Below are positions 7,819 through 17,368 of a DNA stretch of 64,000 bases, one piece after another. The notes beneath the pieces are model-generated. The model had not been told where the DNA came from. It was given only the letters and a program-made list of their open reading frames with translations, and searched no databases. Source of the stretch: Gammaproteobacteria bacterium (GTDB lineage Bacteria; Pseudomonadota; Gammaproteobacteria; Steroidobacterales; Steroidobacteraceae); contig PLET01000065.1 of the NCBI GenBank assembly GCA_003137095.1, forward strand, positions 62,001 through 126,000. Direction: 5' to 3'. The translations under genes were made by a program, and so were the position numbers. How positions within the stretch are numbered: the stretch's first letter is position 1; every line of letters starts with the position of its first letter.

Positions 7819-9438
7819 ATGCACGGCCCCCTCGACCATGTACGGGATGAGCTGCGCGGCGCATGGCGTTTTCGCTGGCCGGCGCTCGCGCTGGCGGCGG
7901 CCGCGGCGCTGGCCGGCTGGGCCGCGGTGTTCACCCTGCCGGACCAATACGCCGCCAGCGCACGCATATTCGTCGACACACGCACCGCCCTGAAGCCCGC
8001 GCTGCAGGGACTTACCGTCGAACAGGATGTCAATGCCGAACTCAATTTCGTGCGCCAGTCCCTGCTGGCCGGCGCGCAATTGGAGCGGATTGCTCAGAAT
8101 TCAGGGGTTCTAAGCGCGGCGGTGACGGACCCCCGAATCCGTGCACGCGTGCTCGCCGATTTGAGCGAGCGGATCGAGATCAGCGTGCGTAGTGCAAGCG
8201 ACCATGAAAATGAACGGGACACCGCCGGCAGCATCTACCAAGTGGATTACAAGGACTCCGACCGAAATCGAGCCCTGGCGCTGGTGCAACTCCTGCTGAA
8301 ATCCCTGGTCGGGCAGACGCTCGGGGGAAAGCGCGAAGGTTCGCAGGGCGCGCAGAAATTTCTGGAGGGGCAGATCGCCGACTATGAGAAGCGGCTGCGC
8401 GCAGCGGAGGACAGGCTGGCTGATTTCAAGAAGCACAACATCGGGCTCATGCCCACGGAGCAAGGCGGCTATTTTTCGCAGCTTCAATCCGAAGTGGACG
8501 CGGGCAGGAAGACCGAGGGCGCGATTTCCGTGGCGGTGTCGAAACGAATGGAGCTCGACAAGCAACTGCACGGCGAATCGGCGATCGCCGCAATTTCTGG
8601 CGGCCCGGCCGTCGGTGTGAACGGCGTGGGCGGCGCCGGCGACACACTCTCGCGGATTCGCGAGACTCAGGCCAAGCTGGACGAGTTGTTGCTCCGCTTC
8701 ACCCCCAGACATCCCGATGTCATCGCCACGACGGAAGCACTCGCGGAATTGAAACAACGCCGCGCCGCCGAAATCGAGAGCGTCCGCCGCGGCGATGCAG
8801 GGGCGCTGGCGGCGAGTGGAGCCGCGAACAACCCGGTTTATCAGAGCATCCAGCTTGCCTTGAATCAGGCCGACGTCGATATTGCCGCGCTACGCGGCGA
8901 GCTGGCGCAGCATCTGAACAAGGCCGAGGAGTTGCGCCGCCGGCTCGACACCGCACCGCAAGTCGAGGCCGAATATGCTCAACTCATGCGCGACTACGAC
9001 TTGAACAAGGCGCAGTACAACGCCCTCATGGCGAATTATGAGAAGACACGCCTCGGAGAGCAGGCCGATGACGCCGGCTCCATGCGTTTCGACATCGTAC
9101 AGCCGCCCACGGCGCCTTTTCGGCCGGTGTCGCCGAAGCGCCCGATCCTGCTGCTCGGAGTTCTGGCGCTGGCGGTTGCGGCCGGTGGCGCATTGGCGCT
9201 GGCGCTGCATCGGCTGCGGCCGGTGGTGTACTCGATTCAGGCCCTGTCGGAGTTGACGGGATTGACCGTGATCGGCTCGGTAACGTCGGCCTTTGCGGAA
9301 CAGCGCCAGGCGGCGGCGCGCAGGGCGTTCATCGGCTATTGGGCGGCCGCGAGCTGCCTGGTCGCCGCGTGCGCGGTGGCGTTGCTCTTGGATTATTTCG
9401 GCGTGCGTCTGCCGCTTTCCGTGGCCGGCGTTGGCTGA
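7819..9438 (+). CDS. Polysaccharide chain-length determinant (Wzz/Wzc N-terminal type, no kinase domain)
   Basis: A 539-residue inner-membrane co-polymerase. The first membrane helix is near residues 20-38 (LALAAAAALAGWAAVFTLP), followed by a Wzz-type periplasmic domain. A long coiled coil covers roughly residues 180-420, and a second helix lies near 455-475 after the proline-rich FRPVSPKRP. A third hydrophobic stretch lies near the C-terminus. There is no Walker motif, because the kinase is encoded separately just downstream. The domain order matches the XrtA-associated chain-length family (TIGR03007-like, from memory). Its role is control of polymer length and coupling to export. Confidence 0.9.
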   Translation: MHGPLDHVRDELRGAWRFRWPALALAAAAALAGWAAVFTLPDQYAASARIFVDTRTALKPALQGLTVEQDVNAELNFVRQSLLAGAQLERIAQNSGVLSAAVTDPRIRARVLADLSERIEISVRSASDHENERDTAGSIYQVDYKDSDRNRALALVQLLLKSLVGQTLGGKREGSQGAQKFLEGQIADYEKRLRAAEDRLADFKKHNIGLMPTEQGGYFSQLQSEVDAGRKTEGAISVAVSKRMELDKQLHGESAIAAISGGPAVGVNGVGGAGDTLSRIRETQAKLDELLLRFTPRHPDVIATTEALAELKQRRAAEIESVRRGDAGALAASGAANNPVYQSIQLALNQADVDIAALRGELAQHLNKAEELRRRLDTAPQVEAEYAQLMRDYDLNKAQYNALMANYEKTRLGEQADDAGSMRFDIVQPPTAPFRPVSPKRPILLLGVLALAVAAGGALALALHRLRPVVYSIQALSELTGLTVIGSVTSAFAEQRQAAARRAFIGYWAAASCLVAACAVALLLDYFGVRLPLSVAGVG

Positions 9439-10264
9439 GCACGAGCGCGCCGTGGACAAGGTTCGCAGCAACCATGCCGGCGCGGGCGCGTGCTTTGGTG
9501 CCGTCGTCGCCGGCGCGAGTGCGTCCCACGAAAAGCGGGTCACGCTGAACATTCATGCACTGCGCGAGGCGGGATATCTTCCGCAGCCGGGCAAGGTGCG
9601 CCAATTCGCCGAGGCATACCGCCACATCAAACGACCCATCCTCGCCAAAGCGATGATCCATGCGCCATCCGGCGCTGATCCGCGGATCGTGATGATGGCC
9701 AGCGCGCTGCCCGGCGACGGCAAGACCTTCACCAGCATCAATCTGGCGCTGAGCATGGCACGTGAAAAGGACGTGTCCGTGGTTCTGGTCGACGGCGATG
9801 TGGTCAAACGGGATTTGAGCCGGATGTTCGGAGTGGAGAAGGAAATCGGACTCCTGGACGCGTTGGGGAATCATGCGATCGACCTGGAGCGCCTGATACT
9901 GCCCACGGACGTGCGCGGACTCAGCGTCATGTCGGCCGGTACGCCACACGATGGCGCCACTGAACTGCTCGCCAGCACACGCATGACTGCACTCGCCGCC
10001 GCCATGGTTGGACGCAGCGCCCGCCGCATGGTGATTCTTGACTCCCCGCCCTTGCTGCTGTCGAGCGAGTCCCGGGCGCTGGCGCACATTGCCGGTCAGG
10101 TGGTGATGGTGGTGTGCGCCGGAAAGACGCCGCGCCGCGCGATACTCGACGCCATCTCGCGCATGGAGCGGGATAAACCGCTTGCGCTGGTCCTCAATCT
10201 GGTCGATCTCGGCACCACGGACGGCTATTATGGCTATGGGAGCTACGGCGAGGAACGTGGTTAG
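9431..10264 (+). CDS. Bacterial tyrosine kinase (BY-kinase) of the exopolysaccharide system
   Basis: A 277-residue cytoplasmic ATPase/autokinase, the partner of the chain-length protein. Walker A is ASALPGDGKTFTSINLA, Walker A' is VVLVDGDVVKRDLS and Walker B is MVILDSPPLLL. The C-terminus YYGYGSYGEERG is a tyrosine cluster suited to autophosphorylation. I chose TTG 9431, which overlaps the previous gene by 8 bases, because it gives the AEHERAVDKVRS N-terminus seen in this family; GTG 9452 would remove half of it. Phosphorylation state probably controls assembly with the membrane partner. Confidence 0.88.
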   Translation: MAEHERAVDKVRSNHAGAGACFGAVVAGASASHEKRVTLNIHALREAGYLPQPGKVRQFAEAYRHIKRPILAKAMIHAPSGADPRIVMMASALPGDGKTFTSINLALSMAREKDVSVVLVDGDVVKRDLSRMFGVEKEIGLLDALGNHAIDLERLILPTDVRGLSVMSAGTPHDGATELLASTRMTALAAAMVGRSARRMVILDSPPLLLSSESRALAHIAGQVVMVVCAGKTPRRAILDAISRMERDKPLALVLNLVDLGTTDGYYGYGSYGEERG

Positions 10265-11558
10265 CGCGGCGCGGCGCGGCGCCCTGCCGGCGGCATTGTG
10301 TCTCCTGGGAGTCCGATGTCTGGGCTCGCCTCTGGATTTCTCCCTGAGCACCGGCTTGTTGGCATCCGACAACGTGACGCGGGTCCCGTCAGACGCGGAA
10401 AGCGACCTCATTGCGACCGCCGGACTTGACCTGCATTTCAAGCAGGACACACGCCTGCTGAAAGCCGCGTTCGATGGCGATTTTGCCTATCTGGATTTCC
10501 TGCGAAATTCCTTCGGCAATGAGGTCATCGGCCGCTTCGATGGCACGGGCAGCTTCGCTTTGATTCCGGAATTGCTCTCTTGGAGCGTCAGGGATGACTT
10601 CGGCCAGATCCAGGTCGATCCGTTTCGGGCGATCACTCCGGAGAACCGGCAGAACGTCAACTACCTTTCGTCTGGGCCCGACGTCACCCTGCGTTTCGGT
10701 GCGCGAAATTTCGTTTCATTGAGCGGACGCTATTCGCTCACCCATTACCAGGTGAGCGATTTCGACAGCAAGCGCACCTTCGGCGGGATCTCGGCAGGTC
10801 GCGACCTCGGCGTGGCCTCCAATATCTCGCTCAATGCCCAGACCGAGCGCATCGCGTTCGACAATACGGCACTCAATAGCGACTATGACCGGAACAGCGC
10901 TTTTCTGCGCTACGAGGCCAGCGGGGTGCGCACCAGATTATGGGTCAATGCCGGCGGGTCGCACGTCGACGAATCGGCCGGCGGGCTCTCCGGTCCGCTG
11001 CTTCAGGCGCAGGTCGAACGGACGTTGTCGCCGGCCGCGAAACTGGCCATCGGCATCGGTACCCAGCTGACCGACGCCGCGGACAGCTTTCGCGAGGTCA
11101 GACCCGGCGCAGTCGGCGGCATCGAAACCGGGCCGGTTGCCGGCACGAGCGAAACCTTCAGGCGCCGCTATGTCGAAGCATCCTGGTCCTATACGCGCAG
11201 CCGCACGACGATTTCGACGACGGTGCGCTGGACCGACGATGCCTATCGGGTTTCACAGACACTGGATCTGAAGCATACGGAAGGGCAATTGCGGCTGGAA
11301 CGGCAGATCAGCCCGTTCGTCGCCGCTCATCTGGTCGGTTCGATCCGCAATTACGACTATGTCAATGCGCTTTCGAGCAGCAGGGATCTGATCGGCGGCG
11401 TCGGCCTCACGCTGCGAACGGGCCAAAACCTGTCCGTTGCCATGGACTACGCCCGCGAAGACCAAGCGGCTCGGATCGTGCAGAACACGTTTCACGAAAA
11501 TCGGGTGTCGATCACGCTGGTTTATCATCCCGCCAGGATCGGGATGGGCGTGTTTTAG
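10236..11558 (+). CDS. Outer-membrane beta-barrel protein of the exopolysaccharide locus
   Basis: About 440 residues with an N-terminal export signal (ALPAALCLLGVRCLGSP). The rest is alternating amphipathic strands rich in aromatic and small residues and ending in a strand-like segment (VSITLVYHPARIGMGVF). This pattern fits an outer-membrane barrel such as the PEP-CTERM-associated barrels (TIGR03016-like, from memory). The start is uncertain: ATG 10236 overlaps the kinase gene by 29 bases, and GTG 10257 is an alternative. The position after the kinase suggests a role in polymer export or anchoring. Its last 4 bases overlap the convergent gene. Confidence 0.75.
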   Translation: MGATARNVVSAARRGALPAALCLLGVRCLGSPLDFSLSTGLLASDNVTRVPSDAESDLIATAGLDLHFKQDTRLLKAAFDGDFAYLDFLRNSFGNEVIGRFDGTGSFALIPELLSWSVRDDFGQIQVDPFRAITPENRQNVNYLSSGPDVTLRFGARNFVSLSGRYSLTHYQVSDFDSKRTFGGISAGRDLGVASNISLNAQTERIAFDNTALNSDYDRNSAFLRYEASGVRTRLWVNAGGSHVDESAGGLSGPLLQAQVERTLSPAAKLAIGIGTQLTDAADSFREVRPGAVGGIETGPVAGTSETFRRRYVEASWSYTRSRTTISTTVRWTDDAYRVSQTLDLKHTEGQLRLERQISPFVAAHLVGSIRNYDYVNALSSSRDLIGGVGLTLRTGQNLSVAMDYAREDQAARIVQNTFHENRVSITLVYHPARIGMGVF

Positions 11559-13501
11559 TCGGCCTGCACCGCCGCGTTGCCGCCGCGGTCAGCCCACAGA
11601 TGCCCGGCGACGTCCAGGACGTTTGCGCGCAGGTGCACGTCGCTGCAGCCGTCGAGCTGCACGAGATGCGTTCCCGGGCGGTTGCGGGCCGTATTGCCCC
11701 GGATGAACGGCGAGTTCACATGCGATGCCCGTATCGCGGCCACCTTGAATCCGGAGAATTCGCAATCGTCCACAAGGAATGCTCCGTCGCCAACGAATGA
11801 CACCGAGTAGTTCGCGGCCGGCGTGTTGAACTGCAAGCCGATGATCTGAATGAGCGAGAGTCCCTGATTCCGGCTTCCCAGTATGGGCCGTGCATTCGAT
11901 CCGCCGTCAAACACCGCGCGGCGCGGGTTTAGGGACTGCAACACGGTGGGTTTGCCGAATATCCCGGTAGGCACCTCGAACCAGGGATGGTCGCCATCGA
12001 CGCCATTTTCCCGATCGAGAGCTGGATCGGCGGCCACGACATAGAGTCCGTCCAACAGTCCCAGAACGGCGCCGGCCAGCAGATGAACATTATTCGGATC
12101 CTTGAGTATCGACAGCGGCCAGGGCGTGCCGGGCGTCAGCCCATCATTCGACGCCGATCCCTGCGGGCCGATGTAGCGGTCGTAACGCTCATGGCGGCGC
12201 AGCCCGTCGGTCACGATCACCCGCCGCAGCCGGCGGGTTCGGCCGTGCGGATTGACCACCTCCAATTGATACCAAGCGTCGCGGATGGGGGTGTCCGTGA
12301 CCGGCTGCGGCGTTCTCATGACGCCACCCACCGGAATCATCCACGCCAGCGTCTTGCCCTGCCAACCGGGCGTCAAGATGATCGATTCGCCGCTGCGGAT
12401 TTCCGTGGCGCTCGATTCGAGGGAGGCGGTGGGTGCCGGGCCCGCGGGCGCTGCGTGAACCGCTTCGATGCGCAGGCCCCCGGTGTCGACCGCCTCAAAA
12501 TCCCGCGTGGTGAGCAGCCGCAGATCCCGCCACGCCGGACCCGGTCCAAGGTCTTCGGTGTCCCACGCACTGGTGTCGCCATCGGCCGATAGCGCGAGTC
12601 CCGTGTCGGAATTGATCATGCCGTATTTCTTCAGCGCGCGCAGGATGCGCAACGCCTTGCGATTCCAGGCACCGCCGCCCGGCTTGCTGGTTTCGGAGAC
12701 GCTGGCCTTCAGGCGGATGCGGCCGCCGAACGGCAGCGCATTGGAATTCCCGAACGCGCTGGCGTGCGACGCGGGCGGGGAGATGAAAACGGGGCATTGA
12801 TCGGGAATTGTGAAGCGGAACGCATGGTTGATGGCGTCATGCTCGACTTCCTCACCGCGAATCAGACCGGCGAGGATGCTCTGTCCAGCCACGTCTGCGC
12901 TGGTATCGCCGAGCGGGCGCTGCGAATCGCCGTCGTCCAGATCCCATACCGCCATATTGGCGCAATACCAATGGTCGACGCGGCGATAGGCCCGGTACAA
13001 CTCATAGCAGACCCTCAGGCGGCGGTCGATCAGCAGCACATGACGATCCTCCTCCGACGGCTTTTCGGGATGGGTGGCATTTGCCGGATAGCCCTGCACG
13101 ATGTCGTCGCGCAGCGGAACGGGTGCATACACCAGATCGCACTCGCCCAAGTACTGGCTGCATACGATCGGCACCAAGGGCTGCAGGCGCGAATCGGCCA
13201 CGAAGTACGGCGTGCCCACCACCGATCCGGCGTAGCTCCAGCCGCCCGCATCCTGGGAATAGGGATGCATGCCCAATGATCCGATGAAGAGTGTGCTCTG
13301 CGGGTGGAGGGGCAAGGCACTGACGTCGCGCCGCCACTGTGTACGGGAGAACAATCTCATGCCGTTCAGCTTGGCGTTCAATCCCAGGTCAGGAATTCCG
13401 GCGGTGGCGGCGTGTGCGGCGCCTGTGACGGCACACATTCGGCGCGTACCCGCCGCCGCCAGCAGCCGCACCATCAGCCGCGAGAATGCGCGCCGATCCA
13501 T
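11555..13501 (-). CDS. Large secreted protein of unknown function with parallel beta-helix-like C-terminus
   Basis: A 648-residue protein with a twin-arginine-like start (DRRAFSRLM) and an exported N-terminus ending near AHAA. Residues about 60-320 form a domain I remember from many secreted bacterial hypotheticals, marked by CYELYRAYR, a repeated-Asp stretch and LRILRALKKYGMI. A short Ig-like middle follows (about 345-430). The C-terminal third has repeating short strands (VFDGGSNARPILGS, LIQIIGLQF, FLVDDCEFSGF, VHLRANVLDVAG) like a right-handed beta-helix, as in pectate lyases and alginate epimerases. It shares one base with the upstream deacetylase stop (TAATG). A role in binding or modifying the polymer is inference. 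Confidence 0.75.
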   Translation of the reverse strand: MDRRAFSRLMVRLLAAAGTRRMCAVTGAAHAATAGIPDLGLNAKLNGMRLFSRTQWRRDVSALPLHPQSTLFIGSLGMHPYSQDAGGWSYAGSVVGTPYFVADSRLQPLVPIVCSQYLGECDLVYAPVPLRDDIVQGYPANATHPEKPSEEDRHVLLIDRRLRVCYELYRAYRRVDHWYCANMAVWDLDDGDSQRPLGDTSADVAGQSILAGLIRGEEVEHDAINHAFRFTIPDQCPVFISPPASHASAFGNSNALPFGGRIRLKASVSETSKPGGGAWNRKALRILRALKKYGMINSDTGLALSADGDTSAWDTEDLGPGPAWRDLRLLTTRDFEAVDTGGLRIEAVHAAPAGPAPTASLESSATEIRSGESIILTPGWQGKTLAWMIPVGGVMRTPQPVTDTPIRDAWYQLEVVNPHGRTRRLRRVIVTDGLRRHERYDRYIGPQGSASNDGLTPGTPWPLSILKDPNNVHLLAGAVLGLLDGLYVVAADPALDRENGVDGDHPWFEVPTGIFGKPTVLQSLNPRRAVFDGGSNARPILGSRNQGLSLIQIIGLQFNTPAANYSVSFVGDGAFLVDDCEFSGFKVAAIRASHVNSPFIRGNTARNRPGTHLVQLDGCSDVHLRANVLDVAGHLWADRGGNAAVQAD

Positions 13502-14574
13502 TACTTGGGCGTCTCGGGTGGCCGCCCGATGGTGCCGCGCAGCGACCGGAGTAGATCGGAAACACCGGATAACTCCGCTTCGAATTCGATTTCCCGGGCG
13601 TCGTCGCGGTCGAGATAGCGCTTCAGCAGAAACGGCGAGTGGCCACTGTGGTTCGATCCCACATCGCAGGTCATCGCCGATTCAATGCCGAGCGCCGCCA
13701 GCCACTCCGGGTGCTGCGGTGCATAGCGCCCGCTCGGATAGCAGAAATGCGTGGCACGGCCGGCGCCAATTCGTTCGAGCACGCGCCGGTTCTGAAGAAT
13801 CTCTTCGGCCGCCGCCGATTGGTCGGACGAGGGAAAAGTGTGCGTGTGGGTGTGCAATTGGATGTCGACGCCGCACCTTTGCAACTCCGCCACGTCTGCG
13901 GCGTCGATGAGTGCGAATCGGCGGTTGCGTGTCACGGTGTCATAATCCAGATCCAGCAGTGCCGCCAGGGTACGCACCAGCTTTTGGCGGCCGGCGGCAT
14001 CGCATTGTTTGTTGCCGAAGCCGGCCCAGCGGGCCGCCAGGGCGCGCTCGTTGCCCGGAATGGCGAAATCCCCGTCGAGATCGGCAGCTATGCCGCGCAC
14101 CGACAGCGTCGTGCGGGCCGTGCGCCAGAACATGTATTCGATGACGACGTCTGTAACGACCTCCGCCCGTTCCACATGGTAGGTGGTCAGATACAGGCAG
14201 GCGGGCATGGCATGCTCGAGCAGCAGAGGCGCCGCCAGCGTCAACGTGCTCTTCCAGCCGTCGTCGATGGTGATGACGACCTCGCCGCGATTGATGTCGC
14301 CGCGATGCAGCTTCTCGAGGGCCTCCGCCAACGGCAGGACGACGTAGTTCAGCCGCTTCAGCAACGCCAGTCTGCGTGCGAAAACTGCCGGACGCATGAA
14401 CATGATCGGCGCATATTCATGTTGATCGCCGATCGAAAAGCCGTGATAGCAGAGAATGCGCAACCGCCTGCGAGACAGGCGGCGTGCCATCGCGAACACC
14501 CCGGCGGTGCGCATCGCGTACAGCAACAGACGCTTCGTAATTCTTCTGATTTGCGCCGATTGCGGTTTACGCAT
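13501..14574 (-). CDS. Polysaccharide deacetylase family protein (NodB-like)
   Basis: A 357-residue carbohydrate esterase-4-type protein. Motif 1 is VITIDDGW, the metal- and base-binding Asp-Asp. A histidine pair is given by LHTHTHTFP. The C-terminal part has CYPSGRYAPQHPEWL. These enzymes remove N- or O-acetyl groups from sugars. I chose ATG 14574, preceded by AAGGGA, over TTG 14592. There is no clear signal peptide, so the location is uncertain. Its stop overlaps the start of the secreted beta-helix-like protein, and it follows the flippase by 18 bases, so these form an operon. Confidence 0.85.
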   Translation of the reverse strand: MRKPQSAQIRRITKRLLLYAMRTAGVFAMARRLSRRRLRILCYHGFSIGDQHEYAPIMFMRPAVFARRLALLKRLNYVVLPLAEALEKLHRGDINRGEVVITIDDGWKSTLTLAAPLLLEHAMPACLYLTTYHVERAEVVTDVVIEYMFWRTARTTLSVRGIAADLDGDFAIPGNERALAARWAGFGNKQCDAAGRQKLVRTLAALLDLDYDTVTRNRRFALIDAADVAELQRCGVDIQLHTHTHTFPSSDQSAAAEEILQNRRVLERIGAGRATHFCYPSGRYAPQHPEWLAALGIESAMTCDVGSNHSGHSPFLLKRYLDRDDAREIEFEAELSGVSDLLRSLRGTIGRPPETPK

Positions 14575-14592
14575 GTCCCTTACCAGTTGCAA

Positions 14593-16071
14593 TCACGTCG
14601 GCGCCACACGGCGCACGGTGCGCCGCAGGAACCCCCAGATCTCCTCCTCGGGCCCCGGCGGTCCTCCGCTCAGTCCCCAGAAGCAGAGCAGCGCCGCGAG
14701 ATAACCGATGGCACCGCTGCCGGAGAACAACAACAGGCGGGGCCAGTGGCCGAACTGCGCGGCACCCGCCACGGGTTGCATCGCCAGCACCAGTCCGCCC
14801 ATTGCGCCGCTCGCAAGCACCACCCGGTAGTTGCGTGCCAGCATGTCGGTCAGTTTCAGATCCAGGGTCTTCGCCAGCGCCGTGAAGTTCAGCACGAGCA
14901 CCACGGCCGCTGCGACCACCTGCGCCCAGGCCACCCCCAGCACTCCATGATAGCGGCCCAGGATCAGCGTGAACAAGATGAACACCGCCGCCCCGGCAAT
15001 CGACAGGAGCGTCACAAACCGTGACCTGCCGAGTGCCCAGTAAACATAGTGTGTGTTGGCGGCCATGATGTTCATGACATTGGCGCAAGTCAGCACCCGC
15101 AGTACGCCGGTGGCGCCGCTCCATTGCGCGCCGAGCAGAATGGCGACGATGTCCGGTGCGCACAGCCCGATGCCGAGCGCCGCCGGCACGCCGATGGACC
15201 AGATGAGCCCGGACACACGCAGATATACCGGCCGCAGCCGCGCCACCTCGCCCTCGAACTGCGAATATCTTGCGAACACGGCTCGATTGACCGGTTCGGC
15301 AATCTCCGTGGACGCGAGGCCGGCAATCTCTTGCGCCATGGAATACAGGCCGACCTCGCGCGCGCCAATGTTGCGGCCGATCCACATGTCGGAAAAACGG
15401 CTGCGCAGCACGTCCGTCGCGTTTCCAAGGAGAAGCCATGCGGAAAAATGCAACAGATCGGCGTGCCGCGACAAATCCCATCGCGGCCTGCGCGGGTGCA
15501 TGCGATAGCTCAACAGGCTCATCGTGAACCTCGACGCGGTGGTGCCGAAAATGAGCGCCCAGTAGGACCTGGCGTGGGCCGCCCACACTATGGACGTGAC
15601 GAATCCCGCCACTCTCGAAAAAAAGTTCAGCTTGAATTCCTGATCGAAGCGGCTGGCGCGCCGGTACTCCGTCATCCAGATGTTGCCCGCCGAGCCCAGC
15701 AACGCATTGAATCCCATGGCGATGACGATGGGCAGGATTGCGGGCCGCGAAAAAAGCCGCGCGACGGGATATGCGGCCGCCGACAATACCGCGAAAATGG
15801 CCAGCCCGCTGATGAGCCGCAGCGTCCAGGCGGTGTCGTAATGTTCGCGCGTCACGACCGGGAGTCTGATCAGGGCCCAGTCGAAGCCGAACGCTGACAG
15901 CACTTCGACGATCGCCGCCACCGATGCAGCCATGGCCACCAGGCCGAAGTCGCCCGGCGACAGCAGGCGGGCGAGGATCGCGATGCTGATGACCCCAAAG
16001 ACCCGTTCGGCCTGACGGGTCGCCAGCGTCCAGGCGACCGCCCGCCAGGTGCTCGGTCGCAGCGCGTTCAT
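14593..16071 (-). CDS. Wzx-type polysaccharide flippase (MOP superfamily)
   Basis: A 492-residue protein with about twelve to fourteen membrane helices. Near the N-terminus it has the typical ARLLSPGDFGLVAMA segment of oligosaccharide translocases. Charged loops such as EYRRASRFDQEFKLNFFSR also fit this family. It would flip the undecaprenyl-linked repeat unit to the periplasmic face. It follows the GT2 gene after 7 bases and precedes the deacetylase gene by 18 bases on the same strand. No other flippase candidate is seen in the locus. Confidence 0.88.
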   Translation of the reverse strand: MNALRPSTWRAVAWTLATRQAERVFGVISIAILARLLSPGDFGLVAMAASVAAIVEVLSAFGFDWALIRLPVVTREHYDTAWTLRLISGLAIFAVLSAAAYPVARLFSRPAILPIVIAMGFNALLGSAGNIWMTEYRRASRFDQEFKLNFFSRVAGFVTSIVWAAHARSYWALIFGTTASRFTMSLLSYRMHPRRPRWDLSRHADLLHFSAWLLLGNATDVLRSRFSDMWIGRNIGAREVGLYSMAQEIAGLASTEIAEPVNRAVFARYSQFEGEVARLRPVYLRVSGLIWSIGVPAALGIGLCAPDIVAILLGAQWSGATGVLRVLTCANVMNIMAANTHYVYWALGRSRFVTLLSIAGAAVFILFTLILGRYHGVLGVAWAQVVAAAVVLVLNFTALAKTLDLKLTDMLARNYRVVLASGAMGGLVLAMQPVAGAAQFGHWPRLLLFSGSGAIGYLAALLCFWGLSGGPPGPEEEIWGFLRRTVRRVAPT

Positions 16072-16078
16072 CGGCGAC

Positions 16079-17260
16079 TCATGCGTCCCGCGACGGGTTG
16101 GCCGCCGCCGGTGACCGCCACAGACTTTCCGCCATGCCCCGGCAGTAGTATACGAGTCCCGCCACCGCGGCCCAATTTAACTCCAACAGCAGGCTGGCCA
16201 TGCCGATCAATCTCAGTCTGCGCAGCACCGGCAGGCACGAGCCCAGCAGGGCGACGCACCAAAAAGCGGTCTGTGCCGCGGCGGCCATCCGATAGAATGC
16301 CCCGCCCGTGAGCCACGCGGCGGCAAGCATCCCGAGCAATGCGAACGGCACGATGAGCCGGCAGAGTTTGTGCGAAATGTACTGCCACAAGGCGGGATTC
16401 TTGCCGGGTACGATCAGCCACCGATTGGCGGCCAGGCTCTGCCAGTTTCCCGCGAGCGTGCGGATTTTGCGGCGGCGCTCGGCGGCAAGACTCGACTCTG
16501 CTACATCATATATCCGTGCGCGCTCTTCGAAGACGATGCGTCTGCCGGTCCGCAGCACCGCCATGGGTATCTCGAAATCGTCGAGCAGGGTGCCGGGGCG
16601 CAACGGTTTGAACTCGGATCTGCGCATCGCGTAGAGTGCTCCGGTCGCGCCGACGGCGGAGAAATATTCGCTCTCCGCCCGGCGTATGAACTTTTCGTAC
16701 CGCCAGTAGAGCCCTATTGAGGCAGCGACGCCCGTCGCCGGCGCCTCAAGGATGAGTTCGCCGCTCACCACCCCGATGTCAGGATCGCCCAGCCTGTCGA
16801 TCAACGCCGTTAGCGCCCGGGCATCCAGCCTCTGCCGCGCGTCGGTAAAGACCAGAATCTCTCCCCGGGCCGCCGCCACGGCGGCATTCAGCGCTGCGGC
16901 CTTGCCGCGCGCCGTGCAGTCCAAAACGGCGACCCCGGGCAAGGCCCGGGCGACCGCCACCGTGCCGTCCGTCGACCCATCAGAGGCGATGATGATCTCG
17001 ATCAGGTCCCGCGGATAGTCCTGGGCATTCAGGCTCGTCAACTTATGCTGGAGACGTGGCGCCTCGTTTCTGCAGGCAATGCAGACGCTCACTGTCGGCC
17101 GGGCCTGCGCGGTACGCGGCCTCGCAGACAGCCTGCGGTTGCGAGTGCATTTGGATGCAGCCCACACCAGCAGCGGATATGCGACATAGGTATATCCGAC
17201 CAGTGAGACGCTGATCCAGAAAACAAGCATCATTGGCTGCAAGCGTCCATCTAAAGGCAT
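16079..17260 (-). CDS. Membrane-associated glycosyltransferase family 2
   Basis: About 393 residues. An N-terminal membrane helix (MMLVFWISVSLVGYTYVAYPLL) leads to a GT-A domain with VSVCIACRNEA, IIASDGSTDGT, ILVFTDARQRL and FEIPMAVLRTGRR. Three further hydrophobic helices lie at the C-terminus. The layout fits processive or chain-building GT2 enzymes such as those making beta-linked polymers, although the QxxRW motif is not evident. The start is uncertain. ATG 17260 or 17233 both precede the first helix, while more upstream in-frame starts would overlap the divergent ligase gene. Confidence 0.83.
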   Translation of the reverse strand: MPLDGRLQPMMLVFWISVSLVGYTYVAYPLLVWAASKCTRNRRLSARPRTAQARPTVSVCIACRNEAPRLQHKLTSLNAQDYPRDLIEIIIASDGSTDGTVAVARALPGVAVLDCTARGKAAALNAAVAAARGEILVFTDARQRLDARALTALIDRLGDPDIGVVSGELILEAPATGVAASIGLYWRYEKFIRRAESEYFSAVGATGALYAMRRSEFKPLRPGTLLDDFEIPMAVLRTGRRIVFEERARIYDVAESSLAAERRRKIRTLAGNWQSLAANRWLIVPGKNPALWQYISHKLCRLIVPFALLGMLAAAWLTGGAFYRMAAAAQTAFWCVALLGSCLPVLRRLRLIGMASLLLELNWAAVAGLVYYCRGMAESLWRSPAAANPSRDA

Positions 17261-17368
17261 CCCCGTGCGCCGGAAGACTACTCTATCAGCAGCCCATCGC
17301 ACCCATGCAGCCGCCCTCGAGGTCCGTGACATAACGTGGAAATCGGTCCGGTGCGGCCGATGCCGTTG

